Source: Marsupella aquatica | Taxonomy: Eukaryota > Marchantiophyta | Length of the DNA stretch: 64,000 bases | NCBI GenBank assembly: GCA_973895155.1 | Contig: OZ316894.1 | Coordinates: 7,688,001-7,752,000, forward strand | Reading direction: 5' to 3' | Part shown: in pieces, positions 35,885-46,049 of the stretch | Numbering within the stretch: position 1 is the stretch's first letter | Layout of the letters: each line of letters starts with the position of its first letter | Translations under genes and position numbers: made by a program | The notes under the pieces: generated by a model | Told to the model about the DNA's origin: nothing | The model's input: only the letters and a program-made list of their open reading frames with translations | Database searches by the model: none

Positions 35885-37957
35885 ACACATACTTCTAGGG
35901 ATTTTTGAAGGAGCTTCCCATGGGGGTCTGTAAAAATTACTTTAGGACTCGCAATCATCAAGTTATAGGCCCAAACTCCCATATACCATCAAAATGTGAT
36001 CCAAGGGTGCAGTGTGTCCAACATGGTGATCCATCCTAGCTTTAGTTTACACAAAATGACATTTGCCATGAAAAAGAAAAATCTCAATTTAACTTACATT
36101 GTTGTAGAGTGACCAGCTCTAGCCCAACTTACATGTACAAGGTCCCCAAGGATGCTTCACAGATGCTAGCATATGATTGAGCAAGAACTAGATGTCCGAA
36201 TCCTTCCCTTTGCCAGGACTGATGGAATATTTGTGGAATCCCAAGGGCAAGGCCTAGAAACATTCTGGCCATTGAGGTCCATTCTGGCCATTGAGGTCCA
36301 GACCTTTGATTTCATATTAAAACCAAAGCAGACATGACAGGGCAGCAATTACACCCCCCTGCCAATTCAGATTTGCTTTTTGTTGAGGGTTGAACAAATG
36401 CCAAGGGGCTGCCACATGCGAGTTGGGCCTTAGACCAGCAGGATCCGTGTGGGCAAGCCCGAGAGAGATCCTGCACTGGGAGAGGAAGCAGAGCACCAAC
36501 AGAAGTAGAGCCAGCTAGCACTATATTTCAAACTGACTCCCAAAAAACAAAAAGGCACCCAACCATGATCCCTTTAGCAAAAAACCCAATCAAGGGAGAA
36601 TAACAAGAAGACCAAAAAGCCAAAATGACCAGGGTGTAAGCCCAATTACACAAGAAAACAACAGCAGACAGTGAACCCCCACACTGGTGCAGAGTGGAGG
36701 TTACAACAATGAGTCACAAGTAAAGGGCTAGTTCCATGGGGCTGGGAGTGAGGAGTAGAGATGTATTAGGATGTTTAAACCAATAAGATTAGAGCTTTCC
36801 AGGGACTGAGGGGTGTACAAGTAGTGTAATAGGAAGGATGATTTTCCCTCACACTCCCTTTTAAACTCCAGGTCCCTCTATATAGTATTTGTGTGATGAC
36901 ATTCTCATTGGCTTTGAAGTCCAAACTCATACATTTGAAATACTGTGTACACCTTGGCATATTGCGCATTTGGGCCCCAGGGGTGTCAGAGGAGGGATTG
37001 CACTCCCTGCCCCTGGCCCATGGAACCTAACCCAAAGTGCACTACTAGTCTGTAGCTACGTTGTTGTGCAGTAGCGTCGGTGCAAAAGCGTTACCTCTCA
37101 TTGTTCAGTTGTTTGTTCAGTTGTTTGTTCAGTTGTTGGTGTAAGTTCGTTACCTCTCATTGTTCAGTTGTCGTTGTAAGTTCGTTACCTCTCGTTGCGC
37201 TTTCTCCTTCTCGTACTCAGTCATTGGGAGCGCTCGTTTGATTCGTCAATTCGTTCGCAACTACAGTAGCTTAGGTTGAAGCATTTTGTTTCGCAGCGAT
37301 TAGCTGCATTAATTGACACTCTGTCTGGTTGGTTTAAGTCGTTCGCAACTAGGTCGAAGCATCTCAAGCTAGCTCCCGTTGAGAAATCTTAGCAAGGTGA
37401 ACACTATGTCTCGTTTGGTTGTAGATTTGGTTGAAAACTTTTGGTCAATGCTCAGCACAGAAATTTGAGCCTTACAAACGCTCTGTCCTTGCACGGGCTA
37501 GTCGAGCACTAGAAATTTGAGCTTTACAAACACTCTGTCCGTGCACTGGCTTGTCGAGCATTCAGAGATCTGTGAATTTCACGTTCTAAGATTTCTGCAA
37601 TGATGGCTCCTGCAGTTCACTGTCTTGAACGTCGCTGCGGCCGTTGGGATTCCCAGTTCCTTCCCCTGCGATGTGCGATTTCTCCCGTTTTTGTTCGGGA
37701 GAGCTTCACTTCTCTCGGGAATTTTCTTCGTTTTGAGTGAGTCTAGTAAGGCAGAGAAGTAGGGCTGCCTCATGCGATTCCCGCTTTCCTTTGCCTGAGT
37801 GCCTGGCCAAGGATGCTGGAGCATGTTGTCAAGAATCGGAAGACAGTATGGTCTGCCTATTGTCTAGTGTGTGGGCATTGGCACGGACTGTTGCGTTAGT
37901 AGAGATCATCACGTTTGTGTGACTTGGAATGTCAGAGAAGGTCTGCACCTGTAGAAT
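35885..37957. other. Intergenic DNA and presumed PPR gene promoter/5' UTR
   Basis: No gene recognised. Contents: a 19-bp tandem duplication (CATTCTGGCCATTGAGGTC, 36262-36300), an inverted relative of the 5633 repeat at about 36530-36620, TTGTTCAGTTG and TTCGTTACCTCTC repeats at 37075-37200, and a ~62-bp direct repeat containing AGAAATTTGAG, TTACAAAC and CTCTGTCC at about 37455-37565. The last kilobase is likely upstream regulatory and 5' UTR sequence of the PPR gene. Confidence 0.45.
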
Positions 37958-40900
37958 ATGGGTTGCCTCCCGTCGTGGGCGAGGCGACAGATGAAGTTTG
38001 CGCTCAGAGCGTACGGCCGGCACGAATCATGCTCAACAGAGGTTTCTAGACCTGTCACTCTTAAAAATCCACGCGTAGGCTCATCGAATGCAGCTACATG
38101 GAATGTGCATGTTATTCTGTTGTGTCCAGTCTCATACCACCGCAGGTATTTCAACGCTTTTCCTGGGAGTTTGGACGAGCAGAAATTCAAAGAACCGGTA
38201 CCAAAGACTGTGTCTAGTGCGAGCAGTGGAGAGAATTTGGACGTTGGGGCAAAGAACTCATCTCGAAATGCTCAGGATCAGCAGCAACAGCAGCAGGAAT
38301 TGGTACGGAGAGCTGAGTTGTTGAACTCAATTGTGCATCGTGGAGATTGGGGAGTACAGACTTTGCAAATGCTACAGGGGTTGAAATTAGATTTGACGAC
38401 TGACGTCTCGATTGAGATGACGAGGAACCAGAAAGACGTCTCCTCGCATTTGCGATTTTTCAGATGGGCTGGTGAGCAGAAAAGATTCAAGGCTAAGCTT
38501 CACACCCACATGTCCATGTTCAAGGTACTTGCTGGCGTCGAAGATTTCGCAGAAGTAGCTCAAACACTGGGTGAGATGAGCAAAGTAGGGTGGAGAGTAC
38601 CTCGTGCAACGTCTATGAAGCTACTCAAGAGCTACGCACGAGCAAGAATCAATGCAGAGAGTTTGAAGGTCATAAACGAAGCAGTTTCTCGCAGACACAA
38701 CCCTGATGATGCTGTGACTTGGAACTGTGTAATCGATGTCCTTGTTAGAGCCAAGTGTTGTTTTTCTGCTCTGAGGCTATACCAGCAAATGATGCAGGTG
38801 GGCCGACGACCAGATTCCTACACTCTGAGTATTCTGGTGAATGGCTTTACCACGGCAGGTGAGATGGACCTGGCATTGAGGCTGCTTGAAATAATCCCTC
38901 GGACGGGGGTGAGTCCAAATGTTGTAACGTACACGACACTCATTGCTACTCTTGGTAAAGCAGGCAAGATTTCGGCAGCTCTCAAACTATTCCAAGATAT
39001 GAAAGCTATGGGTTGTAATCCAAATGCTTACACATATAGTGTATTAATAAATGCTCTTGGCCTAGAGGGCCACTGGGAGGAAGCTCTTCGTATGTTTTCT
39101 GAAATGCAGCGTACGACCTCTATAAAACCAGATGTGCATGTACACAACAGCCTTATGCACGTGGTTGGAAGGGCCGGTAAAATTGATTTGGCGTACGCTC
39201 TGTTCAATGAGATGAAAGCAAAAGATATAAGCCCGAATGTGTCAACTTACAACATACTCCTGTATGCTCTTGGTAAGGCTGGTATGGTGAGTGAGGCTTG
39301 TGAGGTCTTTGAAGACATGAAGAAGAGACGTATCGTGCCAGATGTGGTCACTTACAATACCCTCATCTCTGTCCTCGGAAAGGCGAGAGGAGGAACGGAT
39401 ATCCTGTGTAAGGAAGGCCGGATAGACGAGGCCCTCAAGTTGCTTCAGGAGATGACTAAAGAGGGCATCAAGCCTGACTTCATTACTTTCAAGATACTGA
39501 TCTATTCTCTGAATAAAGTAGATGATTTGGCGTACGCTCTGTTCAGTGAGATGAAAGCAAACGATATTAGCCCAAATGTATCAACTTACAACATACTCCT
39601 GTATGCCCTTGGTAAGGCTGGTATGGTGAGTGAGGCTTGCGAGGTCTTTGAAGACATGAAGAAGAGACTTGTTGTGCCAGATGTGGTCACTTACAATACC
39701 CTCATCTCTGTCCTTGGAAAGGTGAGAGGAGGAATGGATATCCTGGGTAAAGAAGGCCGGGTAGACGAGGCCCTCAAGTTGCTTCAGGAGATGACTAGTG
39801 AGGGCATTAAGCCTGACTTCTTTACTTTCAAGATGCTGATTTATTCTCTGAATAAAGTAGATGACGCTTACAAGCTCTTCGAAGGTCTTACTAGGAGTGG
39901 AATTTCTCCCGATGCACGTACATTAGAGATTCTCATTGACGGCCTGGTAAAGGCATGCAGACTGGAGGATGCGTTTCGGCTCTTTGGTGAATTGAAGTGG
40001 AGAGGAGACACTCCAGGTGTTGCCACTTACAGTATGCTTATTGACGCCCTCAGGAAAGCAGGGGATGCCAGAGAAGCTCTGAAATTGTTCCAGGAGATGT
40101 ACAACAGTGGCTGTGTATTAGACGTAGTAGCATATAATATTGGCATAGATATTTTAGGGAAGGCTGGCGACGTAGTAGGCGCCTACAAGCTCTTTGAGGA
40201 AATGAAAGTTAAAAGTCATTCTCCAAGCACTGTTTCATACAGTGCACTAATGGATTGCCTAGGAAAAGCGGGAAAGATAGACGAAGCCTACGCTGTCTAT
40301 AAAGAAATGAGTGCAAGTGGATGTAAGATGGATGTGGTGACTTATACCATCGTTATCGACATGTTAGGGAAATCCGGTAAGATACATGAGGGAGTCCAGC
40401 TGTACTATGAGATGATACAGGGAGGATATACACCCGATGTTGTTATTTACAGTGTACTTATTGATGGTCTGGCCAAGGCTGATAGGATAGATGAAGCCTA
40501 CGAGCTTTTCATGGATATGCTAACTAAGGGTTGTGAGCCCAATGTAGTTACATTCAATTCCTTGATCAATGGGCTCTGCAAGGCTGGGAGGGCAAATATT
40601 GCCCTTAAACACTTCGAAGACATGGAGACATTGGGTGTCACTCGGAATCTCCTCGTATACAATACTTTGATCGATGGTTTGGGAAAGTCTGGGAAGGTGA
40701 AGGAAGCCTGCGTTCTGTTTGGTGAAATGGAAGGAAACGGATTTCCTCCGAATGTTGAAACATACAATATTCTGATCAATGGCTTGGGTAGTGTGGGTGA
40801 AGTAATTGAGGCCTGGAATCTCTTCGAAGAGATGGAAGCAAAGGGTTTATCACCTGACGTGATCACATTTACAACACTCATACACAACTTAGGACAGGCA

Positions 40901-41137
40901 GGTGAAGAAGGCGCAGCCTACAAGATTTTACAGGTTATGGAGGAAAAGGGTTGTTCTCCGAATATTGTCACATATAATGCTTTGATCAATGCTCTAGGAA
41001 AGGCCGGGAAGTTAAAAGACGCTTACAAGATACTAGACGAAATGAGGAATAAAGGTTTTTCACCAGATGATATTACCGTGACGACGTTTCGCGTTTTCCT
41101 CAGGAGTAGACAAAAATGGGGTGTATGGTCTCTCTGA
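37958..41137 (+). CDS. P-class pentatricopeptide repeat protein, organellar
   Basis: Intronless, 1059 aa. P-class PPR proteins bind organellar RNA and affect its stability, processing or translation. The N-terminal ~130 residues are basic and Ser/Arg-rich, compatible with a transit peptide (target, plastid or mitochondrion, not decidable by eye). A helical lead-in (SSHLRFFRWAGEQKRFKAK) follows. About 22 tandem 35-residue PPR motifs then run from about residue 248 to 1045, typified by NVVTYTTLIATLGKAGKISA and DVVTYNTLISVLGKA. There is no E, DYW or SMR domain. Overall architecture resembles large P-class proteins such as PGR3 or At3g06920, but I cannot assign orthology. Residues 410-522 and 523-635 are a near-identical tandem duplication. 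The start is the first ATG of the frame, with no upstream in-frame alternative obvious. Confidence 0.93.
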   Translation: MGCLPSWARRQMKFALRAYGRHESCSTEVSRPVTLKNPRVGSSNAATWNVHVILLCPVSYHRRYFNAFPGSLDEQKFKEPVPKTVSSASSGENLDVGAKNSSRNAQDQQQQQQELVRRAELLNSIVHRGDWGVQTLQMLQGLKLDLTTDVSIEMTRNQKDVSSHLRFFRWAGEQKRFKAKLHTHMSMFKVLAGVEDFAEVAQTLGEMSKVGWRVPRATSMKLLKSYARARINAESLKVINEAVSRRHNPDDAVTWNCVIDVLVRAKCCFSALRLYQQMMQVGRRPDSYTLSILVNGFTTAGEMDLALRLLEIIPRTGVSPNVVTYTTLIATLGKAGKISAALKLFQDMKAMGCNPNAYTYSVLINALGLEGHWEEALRMFSEMQRTTSIKPDVHVHNSLMHVVGRAGKIDLAYALFNEMKAKDISPNVSTYNILLYALGKAGMVSEACEVFEDMKKRRIVPDVVTYNTLISVLGKARGGTDILCKEGRIDEALKLLQEMTKEGIKPDFITFKILIYSLNKVDDLAYALFSEMKANDISPNVSTYNILLYALGKAGMVSEACEVFEDMKKRLVVPDVVTYNTLISVLGKVRGGMDILGKEGRVDEALKLLQEMTSEGIKPDFFTFKMLIYSLNKVDDAYKLFEGLTRSGISPDARTLEILIDGLVKACRLEDAFRLFGELKWRGDTPGVATYSMLIDALRKAGDAREALKLFQEMYNSGCVLDVVAYNIGIDILGKAGDVVGAYKLFEEMKVKSHSPSTVSYSALMDCLGKAGKIDEAYAVYKEMSASGCKMDVVTYTIVIDMLGKSGKIHEGVQLYYEMIQGGYTPDVVIYSVLIDGLAKADRIDEAYELFMDMLTKGCEPNVVTFNSLINGLCKAGRANIALKHFEDMETLGVTRNLLVYNTLIDGLGKSGKVKEACVLFGEMEGNGFPPNVETYNILINGLGSVGEVIEAWNLFEEMEAKGLSPDVITFTTLIHNLGQAGEEGAAYKILQVMEEKGCSPNIVTYNALINALGKAGKLKDAYKILDEMRNKGFSPDDITVTTFRVFLRSRQKWGVWSL
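39185..39863 (+). repeat. 339-bp in-frame tandem duplication inside the PPR gene
   Basis: Two copies, 39185-39523 and 39524-39863, each starting GATTTGGCGTACGCTCTGTT or running into AATAAAGTAGATGA at the end. The period of 339 bases equals 113 codons, so the frame is preserved. The copies differ at only a small number of sites, far fewer than between any other pair of PPR motifs here. Confidence 0.95.
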
Positions 41138-43960
41138 GAGATCTCTGCAGATACCCATCACAATCACCTTGTCCAAGCCATTATATTGGCCAAATTACAT
41201 GCACCTATCGAGTAAATGCCTTTAAAGTGGTGCAGGCACGAATAGGAAGGTATATCTGAACTTCATTGTTCTACTTTATTTTGGACCGTTGTATACAAGG
41301 GCCCGGGTTGCGGTGAGGTGGGTCGCCCGTAGTGACAAATGTCTGCTTAGGTCAATGAGATGTACATTCTTTTGGAGGTCATTTCGTCATAGCCTTACTT
41401 CTTTTATATTTGCTCGATAGTCTCCAGGGATCTTTCATCCCCATAAAGCTGTTTTTTCCAAGCCCTTGTGAATAATCCTATTTGACAACTTGCAGAATTA
41501 TGAGTTTGTCGGAGGTTGCAGGTATCTGGGATGAAACAATAGTAGAGACAACTGATTCCTTGAGCTTTGACAACTTTACCTGCCGCAGGCTCACAAGTAT
41601 ATCTCGTCCCTGTGATGGATTGGAGAAAAAAGCCTGCTTGAATCTCACGCAGCATCTCAAGCCGAAGGAAATAGATTATCTGGTGGTGAGTGATGTAAGA
41701 GACCCCATGTTTGCTAAGGATAACCATCTCTGACAAATATCGCTTGATGCATTCTTTGTGCTCCCTTTGTGCTCATAATTCTCGGTGGCGCTCGGCAGTT
41801 CTCTTTCTGATTTGAATTTTAGAGTTACCTGTGGATCGACAGAAGTTGCTATAAATGTAGCTTTAGTTGCGTTCGGTGAGTAAGTATCTTCTTGCAAACA
41901 AACTCTAATTGTGGTATATTTTCTTAATCGTCAAAGCAGCGGCAAGATGCGGGGACATGGTGTTTTGAATGTGACCTGTGAAGCCGGTTTGGAGCTATAT
42001 CAGAAATGGGTAGTAATTCTGGAATTCATTATGCAGCCCTTGGATCAGGAAATCCATTTCATCTGACAGTTATTCCAATTTATCCGTCTTAAAGCTTTTC
42101 CGAGGCTTCTGAAAAGGGACGTTCCATCCTCTTGGGACATCAAATTTTTTGGGTTGCGTTCAATCATTGTGGAAAACAAGAAGCGAGTGCTAACATCCGC
42201 TAAGCTTCGTCAATCTTGTAACCATTTCAAACAACTGTACAACGCCTAAAACGACGTGGGACTTCCTCAGACTCTCGAATAAGTTTTGGTATGTGCGGCG
42301 TGCTGCCTGTAGTCCCAAGGAGTACGAATTAATCCTTTACTTAATTAAATGAGCTTTGTTGTTTGGTCAAATTCACTATTGCTGAGCAGTGAGTGGGGGC
42401 TGACGTCATTTTTCAATAAGGAATACGGATGTTATTCTTTCTTGACTAAATAAGCACGTGGTGTTCGATCAAATTTACGTTGCTTTACCACATTATCACT
42501 TTCGTGGCTCAAATTTTCCAGTCTGGTCGGGTTGAGAGCTTCGGGATGATGTTCGTTTCCCCTTCATTTCAGAACGGAATGCGTTAGAAAAGTCAACTCT
42601 CCACGAGTCTTGAGTGAACTTTTTGTTGTCTATCTTAAAATATTAGCACGGAGTTTGTGGTTTTAGTTGCTTCTCAACTTGTCATTTTCCCTCTTTCATA
42701 CATGTTATTGAGTTCCATGTTAACTGCTCTTGTCAATTTTGAAGTCTCGTTGAATTGATGATACTTTGGGCTATTTTTCATCCAAGTTCTTTCTCAAGAT
42801 GCTCTTGTCAATTTTGCAACGTTGTTGAACTGATGGATACTATTGGCTCATTGATAAAGTCACTCTGTCGCATTTGTATTGTTACCTGTCCCTACGTCCT
42901 GGTGATGCGAACAGTCAGGCGGTACGCTGCGTAGATGCTGCTGTGTAGATGCCAACACTAAGGCGGTGCGCTGCTGTGTACCTACACGCAGGGCCAGTGA
43001 CCATGTGCATAGCTCTGAAATCTTCGTTATAATTTGTGATCAAACTCTGGTTCATGGCCTACCCCACACACTGAAAGCCTTAATTTCTCTGGAAACATTT
43101 TTTTGTGGATATTTAGACGCTTATAAATATTTAGACTAAGTTACATCTTGGGTTAGGACAATGAGTGGACCACAGAACATGACACATTGCCCTCTTGATC
43201 CGCCCGAAGATGATGGATCATTCCAATGAAGGGGTGTGGCGACAGACATGCTCATAATAAGCAGGCAAGAGCTCTGGCAGGACATTGCAAGTTGTAGTCA
43301 TGGCCCATACCTTGGCTTTGAACCGCCAGCCAGGTGGATTGCTTTGGGAGCTCTGAATGGAGGTGTATCATTATGATTCTGGATGACACGAATTTAGAAG
43401 TGCAGAATTCTGTGCACAGGGCATGTAATAGGTTTGGCAAGAAGAATAAGTTCAGGTGGTTTCCTTTTGGACAAGTTAGTGAAACCTGTACATATAAGTG
43501 TTGTAATCGCTAGTACCAGCCCTAATACTCGAGGCGGATGAGCATTGTAACTTCTAGGTACTTAACACCTGTGTGCACAGGACGAGCCATAAACTCCCCT
43601 GCCTATCCCTACACAAAAAGCAATGCAGCAGGGCAGTAACATAGATCCAAGGACACAACCAAACAGAATCTTCCATCTCATTCAACTGAGCTCTGACTTC
43701 GCCCAAAGCAAACCAATGGGGATTTTAAGACTGATGCAATGTTCACTTACTCACCTACTCGTAGCAACACTTGCATGAAAGTCCTCTTTATCTTCGTGCC
43801 CACAAGTGGTCTTGTAAGCTGTCACAATGTGTGGTGCGTTTTTGTAGCAAGAGTCTCCAATAAAATACTGTCCACAGTCAAAACAAGTGTCGTCCCCAAG
43901 AAAAGAACCTTCCTAGAAGGGTCCTCTTTAGGCAATGGTCTCAATGGTCCTCTTTAGGCA
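41138..43960. other. 3' flank of the PPR gene and intergenic DNA
   Basis: No gene recognised. A short direct repeat (GCGGTACGCTGCGTAGATGC versus GCGGTGCGCTGCTGTGTA) lies at about 42918-42985 and a GGTCCTCTTTAGGCA repeat at 43920-43960. Open frames (for example 41404-41736 minus) have no known motif. Confidence 0.45.
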
Positions 43961-43969
43961 CCAGCCAGT

Positions 43970-44225
43970 CAATTCTTGGAATGTAAATAGAAACCATGAC
44001 AACAAATTCTTGGAATGTAAATAGAAACATGACAAAAAAAGTTTTGGAATGTAAATAAAAATCATGACAAAAAACATGCATGATCACCATTTGACATACA
44101 TTATATTCAAAAGTCTTCATGAATATTTTTATCCATACTTGGAATGTAAATAGAAATTATGACAAAAAGCATGCATGATCATCATTTGATATACATTATA
44201 TTCATGAGTATTTATATCCATATGG
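43970..44225. repeat. Nested repeat, TTGGAATGTAAATAGAAA units
   Basis: Four copies of TTGGAATGTAAATAGAAAYN followed by ATGACAAAAA. The last two are separated by a longer shared block containing CATGCATGATCA, CATTTGA and ATACATTATATTCA, giving a ~36-base inner and a ~100-base outer period. Confidence 0.85.
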
Positions 44226-45240
44226 TGTTTTGGTCAAAAGGCTTCACTCTATAAACATTAACCCTATCTTGGGGTTCACCCTTTATAATTAAGATGTGAT
44301 ACTTGATAGAGAGCGTGACATTCTTGTAAACATAGAAGGCAATGTCAAATATCCAAAATTGTGTCACCAAAGTACAATACTCAAGAAAATGGTTGGAAAT
44401 AATAGATCCTACTGCATAGAGGAAAGTAATCTTACTCTTGTGGTTGCACACCACCTGTGTGTTAATAGAGTACTATGACTTCCTGTCAAAGTAACATTCC
44501 TGCTGGTTTTATGGCTGTCCCGTCAATCAGGCCTACTCCCTGAAAGCCACGACTGGCAAATTTGTTGGACTCTATTCTATCAGGGCACACTAGTAACCCA
44601 CTCTGAGGCAGAATCACATCTGACAGTGTAAATGATACTTGAGCTGACATTAACACCCCACAACAACGAAGACCACTTTAAACAAATGTTATTCCCAATG
44701 TGACCCAACCTGTCTAAGCAGGTGACCAATCAAAGGGAAACAGGGGCGTGCTCATGCCAAGAGTTGTTGAAAAAACTGGACACACAAAAATATCAGCCTT
44801 ATCTATCCTGCAGATTTGTCAGAAGAAGGACTAGGCAGTATGGTCCTGAAGAGGGTGTCAGCAAATTATTTTTGCTCTTCCATATTTGAAAATGAATAAT
44901 TTTCTGGTGATTTTTGAAATGAACACTAATCAATGTTTTGCGCAAGACTTGGGATGGCTCTCTATGTGAAATAAATCCCTGAGGGCCTTTAATAAAACTA
45001 ATAAATGTGTTGCGCAGGACTTGAAACAGCTCTCTATGTAAAATAAAGGTGGGATGGACCTACTTTGTAAGGTAAAAGTTGAACATCAGAGAACATTCTT
45101 AAAGTTAAGACCATGAACTTATTTTGAGGTTAGAACCCGAAAATATCTTGTAAGTGGGGGTCTAAAATTATAATAATAACTTATCACTGAATTTAAGGTT
45201 CTTTATTAATTCCAAGGAAGGCTCTTTATTAATTGCGCAA
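44226..45240. other. Intergenic AT-rich DNA, no gene seen
   Basis: No recognisable gene. One diverged ~70-bp duplication (TTGCGCAAGACTTGGGATGG / TTGCGCAGGACTTGAAACAG, each followed by CTCTCTATGT) lies at 44937-45052. Confidence 0.45.
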
Positions 45241-45245
45241 ATCTT

Positions 45246-45393
45246 GATGGCACTACCTGGAATTTGATGCTAGGACGGACCACAATGTGTAATTGTAACC
45301 TTGCAACTACAACAAATTTGGATGGCACTAACTGGAATTTGATGTTAGGACAGACCACAATGTGTAATTGTAACCATCCAACTAGAACGAACT
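45246..45393. repeat. 75-bp direct repeat, two copies
   Basis: Two tandem copies begin GATGGCACTANCTGGAATTT and continue with GATGYTAGGACRGACCACAA and TGTGTAATTGTAACC. Differences are few. No coding role seen. Confidence 0.9.
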
Positions 45394-46049
45394 TAGCATC
45401 TTTTGAGACCCCAAGTATCACCCTCATGTAAAGTGCCACCCTCCATGAAATATGCATTACAGTGCCAAAGGACAACAACTCAAAACTGGGTCCCAAATTT
45501 AAAGCAACCCAACAAAGGGACCCCACAAAGAGGGAAGGGGAAAGGCCCCAAGAACAAAGGGGGAAGGGAAAAGGCCCCAAGAAGACCAAAGGGGCCCTAA
45601 AAAAAGCCAACGAGTCCCCCACAGCAAAAGGGAATAACAAGTAAAGTGCCATCCTCCATGAAATAGGGTTGAGTTAGGGTTTTGTGAGAAGACGGAAACA
45701 CAGCTACACTACAGATGCAAACCTCATCGAAACGTCGAGGACAGTGGTAAGTTGCGAGACCTGCGTTCCGCAAGGACGCGAATGCCACCATCTCGAACAG
45801 GAATTACAGTGGTCTATGCCACAATTCATAATTTGTGAGCTTGCTTAGTTGACACATTGCTCAGAGACAGAAGATACCGTGGGCGATCGCACTCAACTAC
45901 TCCCCGCAAGCATTTTTTTTCCGGCAGTTTAGGGAGTGCTGTGAAGGACCGGAGCCAGGAGGCTGGAAGAGATGGTAGTTGATGTGCTTGAATTGAAGGC
46001 AGGTGTTTAGGCTCTGACCTCGCGCTAGGCTTGGTGTGCAACAGGTGAA
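45394..46049 (+). promoter_or_regulatory. Presumed promoter and 5' UTR of SDA1
   Basis: Contains a GGGGAAAGGCCCCAAGAA-type repeat (45535-45600, a weak relative of the 5633 family in inverted orientation), then sequence leading to the SDA1 start. No TATA box stands out. The role is inferred from position. Confidence 0.35.

Noticed and set aside
45206-45652. 148-codon minus-strand frame
   Set aside because: It spans the 75-bp repeat and the GGGAAAGGCCCC repeat, so it is repeat-derived.
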